Source of the DNA: Trichostrongylus colubriformis
Taxonomy: Eukaryota; Nematoda; Chromadorea; Rhabditida; Trichostrongylidae
Direction of reading: 5' to 3'
NCBI GenBank assembly: GCA_963978905.1
Contig: OZ022261.1
Coordinates: 21,511,686 to 21,575,685, forward strand
Length of the DNA: 64,000 bases
Within the stretch, counting starts at the first letter, position 1. Each line of letters begins with the position of its first letter. This document shows, piece after piece, positions 24,839 to 35,799 of the stretch. A program made the translations under genes and the position numbers. The notes under the pieces were generated by a model. That model was given only the letters and a program-made list of their open reading frames with translations, searched no databases and was not told the origin of the DNA.

Positions 24839-25106
24839 AAATTTTGGGTCAATTCAAATCGGGGGGGGGGGGGGGGAGACGCAACTTTGCGTCAAATTTT
24901 CACCCACGTCAAAGCTTCTTTCCCTCCCTAGGCTTAGGGTAAAGCAGATGAGACCATGCTTTGAGAGATGCTCTTTCATGTGGAAGGAGGGATATCAATT
25001 TTAGCCTAAGCCTAGCGAGGGAAAGGAGCTTCGACCTTGACGCAAAGTTGCGTCTCCCCCACCCCCCCCCCCCCCCCCCCCGCGACTTGAATTGACCCAA
25101 AATTTT
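24839..25106. mobile_element. Palindromic MITE with poly-G/poly-C arms
   Basis: AAATTTTGGGTCAATTCAAATC at the left is mirrored by GACTTGAATTGACCCAAAATTT at the right. Inside, GAGACGCAACTTTGCGTCAA pairs with TTGACGCAAAGTTGCGTCTC. A G run of about 16 (24860-24876) faces a C run of about 18-20 (25063-25081). About 268 bp, non-coding. Confidence 0.75.
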
Positions 25107-25252
25107 GGCACAATTGTTTTACTTAGTAAGGGACAAGAATATCACTTAAGTGTTAAGAAAACAATGTCATCACATTGCGCTCAGAATGCCATGGATGCAT
25201 ATTATCAAAACTTGTGGCAAATATTGGTTACGGTACCGCTTCGAGTACGCGA

Positions 25253-25430
25253 CTTTGTGCTCCAACCGGGAGACGGTCGTTTGGCGCGGCCCCTTGGAGC
25301 TAATGTGTCAATGGAGCACTGCTAAAGTTCCTCCCCTAAAAAGGCTTAGGTAAATCTGGGAGAGTCCAGACTGCACATGCGCCCCATTGGCAAATTAGCT
25401 GCAAGGGCCGCGCCAAACGACATACATCCC
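25253..25430. mobile_element. GTCGTTTGGCGCGGCC MITE, copy 1
   Basis: GGTCGTTTGGCGCGGCCCC and GGGCCGCGCCAAACGAC are inverted ends around ATTGGCAAATTAGCT blocks. An inverted second copy is at 43911-44075 and differs by few bases, suggesting recent spread. Confidence 0.7.
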
Positions 25431-25859
25431 TCCAACCTGCGCTTAGAACATGTTTAGGGGGAGATGTCTTCAACTAGCACGCGTTCCACCGTATTGCATT
25501 GGTTGCATTATAACGATAACGTAAAATTCGTGGACCTTCACAGGACGTGGTATTGCTGCCGTAAAGAAAAAAATCGAGACGTGTGCTTCACAAACCCGGT
25601 CTGTACATGCAGTCACTGTGTGCTCCTGATCAGGCGAAAAGTTTTCTCGTTCACATCAATGATCTCGCATCGATTCTGGAGACCGTATGTACCTTGCCCT
25701 GTGAGATGCTCTTGAATGTGGCGCGAGGTACTTTGGGTGCTCAACAACGCATTACTCTTGGCGCAGTTGGCGGATCTAGCTCACGAAGAGAGCCCATGCG
25801 GATTGACCAAGTCTCCGTTGAGCCTAGCTCCTTCGTCAAGTGAGTGAATGCGTAAAACT

Positions 25860-25990
25860 GTGGTCATACTCTGTGGTGTCGACGGGAGGGCGTGGATACG
25901 TGTCTCTGCGTCTCCCCTGTGTCACCCTGTCTCGCTGCCTGTGAACGTAGCCACGCCTCGCCAGCGCTGAGTATGAACGCGGTCTAACGT
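25860..25990. repeat. Diverged copy of the TTCATACTC/GAGTATGAACGCGG repeat family
   Basis: GGTCATACTCTGTGG at the left and GAGTATGAACGCGGTC at the right flank CTGCGTCTCCC and TCTCGCTGCCTGTG blocks shared with 19074-19215 and 43446-43623. Confidence 0.45.
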
Positions 25991-26329
25991 GCTGAGCATG
26001 GGGTGGGGGTCGATTGGTCGAATTTTCGCGCGACCGCCCGCGGCGAACGGCTGGGCAACGCTGGGCTGGTACCGTGAGGAACCTTCAAAAATTGCACCTA
26101 TTTTCAGCACGGGCGGCTATTTGCTTTTAATCTTACCGGTTGGCTGGCGCACAATACTGTGCGCGATTCATGTCGATGACGTGCAGAATGGCTTCGATGA
26201 AAAGCGACTTATTTATCAGGTTGTTGAAAAAGTTTTTCCGTTTCTTGAAGGAATTCATTTTAACACTTAATTACAAAACACAGAGCATGCTATGAAACAG
26301 TGTAATCACCATTTTGTTCTACCACTCTT

Positions 26330-26890
26330 CGTCACCTTTCAGGCAAATTTGCTATGCCATCCGCATGGAACTGTTCCAGCTTTGATTTGAAGAAGTTGCC
26401 CAACACCGTTCCATGTCATCTTCATTATCGAAGGTTTTTCTTTGAATGGCGTTAGATAGAGAAAGGGAAAGTGATAATCCGATGGAGCAAGATCAGGGCT
26501 ATACAGTGGATGGAGCAGCACCTTTCATCCAAGCTCGAGAATTTTTTGGCGAGTCGCTTTTGCAGTCGCTGTGGGCGAGCACCACAGTGTAGGAAAAGAA
26601 TCGAGTCATGGTTCGGACGTTTCTTTGTGATTTTCGCGACGAGAATATACGGCTTTTGACAGTATAGGTCTGCTGTTAGCATAGTGTTGCAGCAACCGCA
26701 ATCGTTCGTTGTCGACGTCCGATGTAGGTCCGGACCGGTCAGAACCTTTGACGTTGTAGTCGCCTTCGCGGAAGCGTTTGAACCAAAGTTGTGCCGCAAG
26801 TTCGGACATTGAACCCTCTTCGAATGCAGCATTTATACGACAACTGGATTCGGTTGATGGAGGCCATATTTGAAATCATATCGTAGGACG
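26330..26890 (-). pseudogene. Mariner transposase, internally deleted
   Basis: Minus-strand frames give the mariner N-terminus (SIDRIQL-like start near 26870, then LWFKRFREGDYNVKGSDRSG and SDVDNERLRLL) and the C-terminus (LLHPLYSPDLAPSDYHFP). The D34D motif of mariners normally sits between these with the last Asp in YSPDLAPSDYH; that end is present but the middle is shortened and frameshifted. An end-like TAGGACGCCCCAAAAGTAC lies at 26884. It cannot encode an active enzyme as read. Confidence 0.8.
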
Positions 26891-26925
26891 CCCCAAAAGT
26901 ACTCTTAGTAAAGTTTGATATATAT

Positions 26926-27599
26926 ATTAGGTAGTTTGAAAAGTCTTTTCGTATTTTTAAATACCGCTTTTTTCCTCAAAACTGCTTCCCACAAAATTTC
27001 TTCTGTACATATATGTGCAAGTCCACACGCATCCATAGGTATTGTTGTCTTCCATCTCCCGGATAACCCTTTTCGGCAAAATAAAAATATCAAAAGTCAC
27101 CTTATTTTCAAGTCCAATTTTTTTCTTCGAATGGCGTTAGACAGGGAAAGGAAAAGGTGATAATCCGATGGAGCAAGATCAGGGCTATGAGGCAGCAATT
27201 TTTATCCAAGCTCGAAAATTTTTCAAAAGAAAAAATTCAAAAAAATTTTTACCACTAGTGAAAAATGACTCGCCAAAATATTCTCAAATTTGGATAAAAA
27301 TTGCTGCCCTATCCACCTTATAGCCCTCATCTTGCTCCATCGGATTATCACATCTTCCTTTCCCTGTCTAACGCCATTTAAAGAAAAAAATTTTATAATT
27401 TTTGTATTGGAAATGAGGTTGACCGTTGATATTTTTATTTTGCCGAAAAGGGTTATCCGGGAGATGGAAGACAATAATACCAATAGATGCGTGTGGACTT
27501 GTACTACATGTGTATGTACAGAAGAGATTGCTGGAAAGCAGTTTGGAAGGAAAAAGCGGTATTTGAAAATACGAAAATACTTTTTAGACTACCCAATAT
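26926..27599. mobile_element. Palindromic mariner foldback
   Basis: Ends TATTAGGTAGTTTGAAAAG and AGACTACCCAATA are inverted, with TA-containing flanks. The arms (26926-27235 and 27260-27599) mirror each other; each carries the mariner transposase 3' part (the segment encoding LLHRIITSSF/APSDYH-type sequence, seen as GATAATCCGATGGAGCAAGA and its complement). A second partial right arm follows directly at 27598-27757 (GGTTATCCGGGAGATGGAAG repeated). Confidence 0.75.
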
Positions 27600-27849
27600 T
27601 TTGCCGAAAAAGGTTATCCGGGAGATGGAAGACAATAATACCTATAGATGCATGTGAAATTGTACTACATTGTATGTACAGAAGAAATTGCTGGAAAGCA
27701 ATTTGGAAAAGGCGCGTATTCAAAAAACGAAAAAACTTGCTCAACAACTAATATATTACCACCGAAATGCTTTTTTGACACGTCGCCTCTCCTGCTTTTT
27801 TTGCTATTTGAAGCTCAGCTGAAAGAGAGAGAAAAAATTTTCACTTAAT

Positions 27850-28370
27850 TCCTTACACAAGGTGGTCATGTCGATCGAACCCATTTTGCACAACATCGCC
27901 ATGAATCGCGCGCAGTAGTGTGTGCCAGCCAATGCGGAAGCTTGACTTGGTCCATTTATTGTCTTTACTTCTTGTCCCATGCCCAACCTATCACACAGTT
28001 GTCCCCATCTCCACAGGTCGTTTTTCATGTAATGTCCTACTCCACCCACCAACACGAACGCTTCGCCCACTGAGCCCAGAATTCTTTCGTGACCTTCAGA
28101 AACGCATCACTGACCTGAATCCACTTTCTCCTCACGTTTGGGGCACATTGTAACCCAATTAACGATTTTCTGTCTGAAAACGGGACATTGCAGTGCGCGC
28201 CCCGCCCACCGTGGGCTGAGCTTGACTTGGTTCATGTAGGGTCTTTACTTCTTGTCCCATGCCTAACCCCTTCCACAGACCCATCTCCATAGGTCGTTTT
28301 TCATGTGAAACCGAATTTCGTGGCAGACGGACACACACAGACATACTAAGCCGACTGTATATATAGTAGT
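27850..28370. repeat. Two tandem copies of a dispersed repeat
   Basis: The block GAGCTTGACTTGGTTCATGT with CTTTACTTCTTGTCCCATGC occurs near 27940 and again near 28225. A third, more diverged copy is at 47490-47680. Copies end in a GGACAGACGG-like run and TATATATAGTAGTAG. Non-coding. Confidence 0.55.
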
Positions 28371-28449
28371 AGTGATGCTTTCTGAGAGAACTGAGATATA
28401 TAGGTAATTTGAATGTTATTCTTTTCTCCCATTCTGCCGTGAGTGATCA

Positions 28450-28640
28450 ATAGAAATTTCTCCAGGAGCATTAGGAGTTGACGAAACCTATCAAGACAAC
28501 ACAACAATCAACAACAATCTCAAGTACAGTAGAAGCTGTGATAGCGATGCCTCTATTAGCTTTGGAGGACGATGAAGAGCTCGTAGCGCATTCTCAGAAA
28601 ATTTTAATTCACAACATGTTGCTGAAAATAGGTACAACCT
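28450..28640 (+). pseudogene. Exon-like segment duplicated in inverse at 57.38-57.54 kb
   Basis: After TTTCTCCAG, a frame reads GVDETYQDNTTINNN and SCDSDASISFGGR before a stop. The inverted copy at 57375-57545 encodes TVDETYQDNTTISNN in the same frame, with several third-position differences that favour this frame. Another overlapping frame (TVEAVIAMPLLALEDDEELV) is open here but broken in the other copy. It could be the last exon of a secreted-protein gene captured by a repeat. Function unknown. Confidence 0.4.
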
Positions 28641-28770
28641 TTGAAGGTTTCTCACGGTACAAGCCCATTGCGTCTTGAGCAGAATTCCAAACGACTCGTA
28701 CTGACGGCGCCGCGAAGCGAAAATTCGGCCAATCGACTCCACTCGAGCATGTGAGCAGCCACGTACCACA
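28620..28770 (-). repeat. GGTACCGTGAGAAACCTTC repeat fragment
   Basis: Shared with 25995-26115, 57230-57365 and 57600-57790. Common blocks are ACCTATTTTCAGC, GGGACCTT/AAGGTCCC, CGCAATGGGCT and CGAATTTTCGC. It always sits next to the duplicated exon-like segment or a similar stretch. Confidence 0.5.
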
Positions 28771-30553
28771 TACTATGCACGTGGCTTCTGTCGACGGAGG
28801 TCCAATCCACGTCTTCTGAAAAGTGTCTTTGTTGGATCGCCATGGTGTATGACCGTCAAGAGTGTTTGTCGTGGGTTGAAGATCATAACACGAAAACCAT
28901 AAGTATTAAGCCTAGCCCCCCTTGCGCAGAAATGTTTAAAAAGTCGGGTGAATTAGGGATGGGCCTATAGAGGGCGGGCAAGTTAGGATTCGGTAGGGGC
29001 CAACATAAGTGTACGGAGCACACAAAAACTTAGCTTAGCTTGGCACCAGAAGTTTAGTAGGTTTGTCTGTGTGTCCGTCTGTCCGGTGCATGTTGCACTC
29101 TTAGTCCAACCAGAAGTTTGATGTATTTGTGTGAATCTGTTTGTCACATGATGCACTCTTAGTTCAAGTGTAGAATTTGCTCGTCTATGTGTTCAATCAA
29201 AACATCGTCAGTAATTCATCTTGGATCCGAATGTCACCTCATCTATGTGCCTTACAATCAAAGCATCGTCGATATTTCATCCTGTATTCGTATGGGCACT
29301 TCATTTGCTTTTCACCCATATTTGTTCCAATTGAAATGCGGTTGGTTGGGGGGGGGGGGGGCTCAGCTATCCGCTACATATGTATCACTCTTGAATGTCA
29401 AACTGAGTAATTTAAACTTCTATAGAGAGCTTTGTTCACCTATATTCCTCATAATCAAAACTTCGTCGATGTGAAGCGAACCGAATGAGGACCTTATTCG
29501 CTTTTCACCCATAATATTTGTACCATTTGCAATGCAGCTTGTTAGGGAGGAAGAGGCTCAGCTATGAGAACTCAGTTGGACTGGGCATGCTAAAGTGGCC
29601 GGTGCTCAAATTCAAGTCCGCTCTCATTTCTTTTCAACTTTAGGTCAAAGTTTATTTGCTTTCGGATGCGCCGCGTTTTCGTACTCATAGAGATTGGATT
29701 TCAAAATTTTCTGCTATTAGGAACGTATATCGAATATAACTTTCAGATATCAAACTGAGTAGTTCAAACTTTTATAGAGAGCTACGTTACTTATGTGTCT
29801 TCACTACTGACGTGATTGTTGGAATATGTGATCTCCGTTTTTCTCTACCAAAACTGATCGAACTTATGCAATCTCCTTTTCCTTCAATGTTTCAACTTTT
29901 ACATAGGTAATGGATTTCATCTTGGATCCGAAATAGCACCTCATTCGTTTCTCACTCATACATGCATGTTTTTTTAAATCTTTCGGTCAACGTTTATTTG
30001 CTTTCGGATGCGCCGCGCTTTCGCCCCCCCCCCCATGGAGCCAGAATTTCAAGATTTTCTGTAATTAAGAACATATATCGAATATCACCTGTATCACCTG
30101 TCGTACCGTTGTTCATCGAGAGCCTCGAGCGGGCGCGAACAACGTCTCCATTCGTCCCTGTCGCGAGCCAAAGCAGTCCAATGAACGCCTGTGGCTCCAG
30201 AGACACGTAGCGTCTCGTTCCTTTCGCGCAGAGCTTTCGTGAAGAAATCTGCCGTCAGGCCGGCGGTTGCCCAGGTGTTCGTTCGACGTCCCGAGGGATC
30301 CAGTCGGCAACCGCTCTGGTCCAACGGTCATCGCGATATCGCATGACGTGTCCGGCCCATCTAATCTTCGATTCTTTGGCAAATACGACGGCGTCGCTGA
30401 TCTTTGATCGACGACGGAGTTCGGAACACCGGATTCCCCTCTGCACTTGCGTGTATCGGGATACTCCGAGCGTCGTCATCTCGATGGCGCGTTGGATGAC
30501 GCCGACGGCATGCTCCTCCTGCTTACGTAGAGTCCAAGTCTCTGAGGCGTATG

Positions 30554-31638
30554 TCAGGGCAGGAAAGACACCGAAGAGAAGAGATGGGCGCGGAGCCGAA
30601 TGTTCTTAGTCCTCTTCACTACTTTCTCGATGATCTTGGAGGTTCTCCAAGTCGCTCTTCTCCTCTTGCCCAGCTCTGGTAATATGTTGTTCATCGTATT
30701 GACTTCTCGACCTAGGTACACATAGCTGAAGCACTCAGTAATGTTCGTTCCGTTGAGCGTGAATGGAGCATCAGGTACCAATCCATTCCTCGTGAACATC
30801 GTCTTCGTCAGGTGTAGACCGATTTTTCCACACTCGCAGTCGAAATCGACTAGCATCTGCTCCGCTTTCTGGATATTCGGTGTTATAAGCACAATGTCGT
30901 CAGCGAAGCGCAGGTGGTGTAGATGCCGGCCATCGACTTTCACTCCCATTCCTTCCCATTCCAGTTGACGCATGACGTTCTCAAGAGAGGCGCTGAATAG
31001 TTTAGGCGAGATAGTGTCGCCTTGTCGAGCCCCTCTCTTCACATCGATGATGATTTCCTTGTAGAATGGCGAGATCCAGGTCGTGAAGTTGCTGTAGAAC
31101 TCACGTAGTACTCTTATATACCGAGTAGGCACCCTGGTTTCCCAGGGCTTTGATAGCCGCTTCTGTCTCAACGGAGTCGAAGGGTTTCTTCAAATCGATG
31201 AATGTGAGACATAACGGCATCTTGTACTTCGATGAGTCTAGTGACCGTGTGGATGTGATCGATTGTACTGAATCCTCTTCGAAACCCTGCCTGCTCGCAT
31301 GCCTGTCCTTCGTCTGAAGTTCTACCGATCCTATTCAAGATGACGCGATTGAAGAGCTTGTAGACTACAGACAGCAGGCAGATTGGACGATAACTGTCAA
31401 TGTCGTGTGGATCTCCCTTCTTATACAACAACACAGTTCTGCTAGTTTTCCTCGATGTGGGTACCTTGCATTCCGACAGGTAGCGTGTGAAGAGTCGGGT
31501 CAGTGTTCTGACGATAACTGGCGGAAGATTCTTCAGATGTTCCGGTCTGATCCTGTCGGGGCCGGGTGCTGTACCATTCTTCGCCGACGATGTTGTGTCG
31601 AACTTCGCAAGGGAGAACTGATGGTGCGACATATCCAT
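30554..31638 (-). pseudogene. RTE reverse transcriptase, two overlapping frames
   Basis: The frame at 31168-31638 gives fingers motifs (GPDRIRPEHLKNLP, SYRPICLLSVVYKLFNR, GFRRGFSTIDHI). A frameshift near 31170 leads to 30554-31171, with GARQGDTISPKLFS and the catalytic LRFADDIVLI (FADD at residues 89-92), followed by GKIGLHLTKTMFT. The catalytic aspartates are intact, but the frame breaks make it inactive as read. Confidence 0.82.
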
Positions 31639-32322
31639 CCTGTTTCAGATTCCTCCTAGGCAGTTGGACATGGCTATCGAAGAGATCCAAGTAGAAGTCG
31701 CAGATGACCTGCTCCATTGCCCTTCGGGAAGCCGTAACTGTGCCGTCCGGACGCCGTCAGCCGGTCATTTTGGTCTTATAACTGGCGAAGCTTCGGTGGG
31801 CATTGCGGCTGCTCCTCCCAGCCTCTGCTGCTTCAGCCCGCACTGCTGCTCCTCTCTCCTTGAGACCCTCTTTTATCGCCTCTCTGCATCGCTTCGCAAG
31901 TTCGGACGTCAGTTGGTAATCGCCTGCGGCTCGTGCGGCTCCACGTTGGCGTATCAGCTCGGGAGTTTCCGAAGAGAGACGCCTTTTTGCGACTTTCAAA
32001 ATCTTTGCCCTCCTGGCACAATCGTGAAGATGCTCACCGGCCGGTTGTACTCGTCGTCGATGTTTTCGATAACGAAATCCTCCCATACACCAGCGAGAGA
32101 AACGAAGCGTTCCCAGTTGATGGCTGTCTTGGGTCTTCGCTCTTTGAATTTCGCGGCTCTCTCTCCAAGTATCGAAAAGAGGAATTTTGCGCGGATGAGT
32201 CGATGGTCTGATCCCGTGTAGAACTTTGGAACAACAGCGACGTCGGTCAGGCAAAACCTTCAACTGAAAATGACGTGATCGATCTCATTATGGAATTGTC
32301 CACCGGGCGATTCCCAAGTCCA

Positions 32323-32910
32323 TCAAAGATGAGAGAGCTTCTGGAACTGTGCGTTGCCATGGATGGAGTTTATCGACATAATAAACTCAGACAGCCTTTC
32401 ACTGTGCTCATTCCATTCCGTTCCGTGAGTCCCGATGCGAAGCTCATTGTCCGTTCTTCTAGGGCCGATCTTGGCATTAAAGTCGCCGACGATGACCTTG
32501 AAGAAGATATGGTCTTCCTTGTAGAACTTTTCCAATTCCACATAAAAAGCTTCGAGTTCGTTCTCGTCGTAGCTTGATGTTGGTGCGTAGGCGACGAAGA
32601 TGGTCAGAGCAGGGATTGAACCGCATCTTTCCAATCGCAAACTTCCGATTCGGGTTGTCAGATTGTCGTACGAATCAATGTTCATGGCCAAGTGCGTGTT
32701 GACGAGAACGCCCACACTGCCAACTCCTCTCCTGCCGCATGTTCCATGGGACAGCTCTTCACCAGTCTCGTACACGGCGTGTAGCGGGTGATGCCTCCTC
32801 GTCTCGGTCAGTCCGATGACGTCGTACTTGATCTTCCTGGCTTGCATCATCAGATCTTCGAGACTCGCTTCCGATGCGAAAGTTCGTGCGTTGTAAGTAC
32901 AGATCGCCAT
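32323..32910 (-). pseudogene. RTE endonuclease domain
   Basis: AICTYNARTF, DVIGLTETRR and VIVGDFNAKIG carry the Asn, Glu and Asp/Asn residues expected of an APE-type LINE endonuclease. The C-terminal NEIDHVIF and SDHRLIRAKF motifs follow in another frame below 32323, so at least one frameshift separates them. It nicks target DNA in intact relatives. Confidence 0.8.
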
Positions 32911-33729
32911 CTTAGTCCTCTATTTAGGCAGCCTGTTGTAGCCCTGAGATTTCAGCAGCCTCTCCCGAGCGGTCCTACCCAACACTGCCGTACTGGGGGC
33001 TCCCTTAGATCCAGGGGAATGAGGCCCATTTTTATTGCTGTTTTCAGCAAGATGGAGAACCACGAGTAGCTTGCCGGGCTCTGTCGTGGGGGCTGGGTAT
33101 ACTCCGGGTAGTTAGCCAGGCTATCCCGAAGTGGACATGGGGTTATTTGTTGGAGGCGACGCCGGACCGCCTTCCATGTACCTCCCAGTCATTAGAATGC
33201 AAGCTTTTGGCTGGACCGAATGCAGGATACCAACTGCACCATACAGAATGCCCCCACATGTATGCAAGAAACGTCTGCATGGATACAGAGGGTATGAATC
33301 AGCCCAGCGCAGCAGAAACAGGGAGTCCATCCCCTGAATCCATCTGCGTCTCAGCCTGAGACGCAGATGGATTCAGGGGATGGAGCCTGCCCTGAGACTC
33401 TCAGGGCAGGTACATGGTGGCTTTTCGTCCGCGATTAGCCCCCTATCCGCCACCTGGGGCGCGCTACGTAGCCTTGCCACCTAACGGCTCGAGATCCTTC
33501 AGCGAGAAAAGCCCCTCGGTGAAGAGATCCGTTGATATCGAATATATCACTCTTAAATAATGGATTTCATCTTGGATCCGAAACCATTCGTTTCTCACCC
33601 ATATTTGCTTGTTTTCTGAATCTTTCGGTCAAAGCTTATTTGCTTTCGGATGCACCGCGCTTTCGCCCTCCATGAGACAGGATTTCGGAATTTCCTGTAA
33701 TTAAGAACGGATATCGAATATATCAAACT

Positions 33730-34192
33730 TAAAGGCACACCACTGCGATAATCAAATTAGTGGTTTACTTTCTTGGGTATAGTAGGTCCTTGGATAATTG
33801 CTCACGTCGCACCTTTGTTGCGGCTGCACAGTGCATCCTCACGGTGTTGTGCGAGCTTGAACACGACCGAGCCACGCCCACCTAATCAAATCACCCCTTG
33901 CCTTAGACGAACATATTTCCAGCGTGGCGTCACGTAGCGCGCGATAAGAGAAGATGATTTGATGAAACAGCCATTTCGACGATGAAAGCAGCTTCCACAT
34001 TGGGAATTGTTCGTCTGAGGCCAGGTGTGATCTGGTAGGGTGGGCTTGTTCGGTTGTGTTCACGCAAGCGGAACACCATGAGGGTGCACTGTGCATACGC
34101 AACAAAGATGCAATCTGAGCAGTTATCCCAGGACCTGCTAGCCCCAAGTAAGTAAACTGCTAATTTGATTACCGCGTAGTGTGCCTTTAAGT
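33730..34192. mobile_element. MITE with CTTAAAGGCACAC ends
   Basis: Left end CTTAAAGGCACACCACTGCG and right end CGTAGTGTGCCTTTAAG are inverted, with GATAATCAAATTAGTGGTT mirrored by CTGCTAATTTGATTACC. About 460 bp, non-coding, inserted in the degenerate tandem repeat. A diverged relative is at 8562-8927. Confidence 0.7.
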
Positions 34193-34437
34193 ATCAAACT
34201 GAGTAATTCAAAGTTAAACCGGGAGCTTTGTTTACCTACGTGCCTTCACTTCTGGCGTGATTGTTGGAGTATGGGATCTTCATCAGCGGGGGGGGGGGTT
34301 GACTATGAGGACCCCAGTTATCTTGAGGATATCACGTACTTTAACTGATTTTTCCCGTACCTTTTCCGATTCTTTCGCTTAAAATCTATTTTAGAATATG
34401 TTGGTTTACCACGTCGATCTTAGTTTGAATGCAATTA

Positions 34438-35797
34438 TTGGGTTGGGGAATAAGTCCCCGCCGTTCTTTTATCCCCGTTTTTCACATTGTTTCCTTCATC
34501 CCTTGATAGAGCTTATATATGTTTTCGACAGAGCTTTTTCTGCTCTAAAAAATGCTACTATTGTTTTTTCGATTCTTCCGACTACCTATTATTTATGAGG
34601 TTTGGAAATGAAGTACGCTGAAGGCAAAAAATTGCCACTTGCGCACCTCATCTTTCTCGTTTGCCATCGAGATCAAAAAATGTTTGTACATATGTTTCGA
34701 TAGAGCTTTTTTAGCTCTACAGAATGGTACCACTTATTATTCAAATCGCTAAACTTTTTGCTGTTTTTGAGAATCAGAAATGCAGTACTCGCAAAAGTGT
34801 GCACTTTCGTTATCTCCTCTTCCTCGCCTACCATCGAGATTGGAGAGGATGTGCATATATGCATTCGATAGAGCTTTTTTTGCTTAGATGATACCACTCT
34901 TCTTTTGTATCCTCTCACATTCTAGCATGTAGGAGTAGGTCGGCACCTGTTTTTCAACTCGAAATTGCGTAATAAAAATGAATTTTTTTGGCAGAGTGCT
35001 TCCCATCATTCGATAGAGCTCTTTTCGCTTTACAAGGTTATCCTTATGATTTTTGTAAGAATCGATTTTAGCATTTTTTAGATCATTTGAAAGTCGACGC
35101 AATCGAGCATTTTTGACAGATGTAGTCGAAAATGCTCGATTTTGTCGACTTTCAAATGTTCTAAAAAATGGCAAAAATTAATTCTTACAAAAACCATAAA
35201 CATAGCCTTGTAGAGCGAAAAGAGCTCTATCGAATGATGGGGAGCATTCTGCCAAAAAAATTCATTTTTATTACGCAATTTCGAGTTGAAAAACAGGTGC
35301 CGACCTACTCCTGCATGCTAAAATGTGAGAGGATACAAAAGAAGAGTGGTATCATCTGGTAGATCAAAAAAAGCTCTATCGAATGCATATATGCACATCC
35401 TCTCCAATCTCGATGGTAGGCGAGGAAGAGGAGATAACGAAAGTGCACACTTTTGCGAGTACTGCATTTCTGAGTCTCAAAAACAGCAAAAAGTTGAGCG
35501 ATTTGAATAATAAGTGGTACCATTCTGTAGAGCTGAAAAAGCTCTATCGAAACTTATACACATACATTTTTTGATCTCGATGGCAAACGAGAAAGATGAG
35601 GTGCGCAAGTGGCAATTTTTTGCCTTCAGCGTACTTCATTTCCAAGCCTCATAAATAATAGATCGAAAAAACAATAGTAGCATTTTGTAGAGCAGAAAAA
35701 GCTTTATCGAAAACATATATAAGCTCTATTAAAGGATAAAGGAAACAATGTGAAAAACGGGGATAAAAAAACGGCGGGGACTTATTCTTCAACCCAA
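34438..35797. mobile_element. 1.36-kb palindromic mariner-type foldback
   Basis: Ends TTGGGTTGGGGAATAAGTCC and GGACTTATTCTTCAACCCAA resemble mariner termini (the GGTTG...ATAAGTCCCCG pattern of the irritans group), flanked by TA on both sides. Arms of about 675 bp are near-identical inverted copies around a centre at about 35118-35125. No transposase frame was seen. Each arm has four boxes of the type CGATAGAGCTTTTTTNGCTC (near 34526, 34697, 34865 and 35012). Confidence 0.85.
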
Positions 35798-35799
35798 TA

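Larger units (their letters stand above)
30077..33534 (-). mobile_element. RTE-type non-LTR retrotransposon
   Basis: A near full-length element on the minus strand, about 3.46 kb. The order is a 5' region with palindromes (33327-33410), apurinic-type endonuclease (32323-32910), linker, reverse transcriptase (30554-31638) and the RTE C-terminal segment (30094-30479, [19 protein letters not shown]). The 3' end has short CTGTATCACCTG repeats. ATCGAATAT...CAC flanks both ends, a likely target-site duplication in the host repeat. Several frameshifts break the single ORF. Confidence 0.85.

Noticed and set aside
29180..29480. Open frames of up to 95 codons
   Set aside because: They are part of the degenerate tandem repeat and are not conserved between units.
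34438..35797. Mirror-image frames on both strands (for example KNEFFWQN/QNAPHHSIEL)
   Set aside because: They are reflections of the palindrome arms; no start or splice context and no transposase motif.
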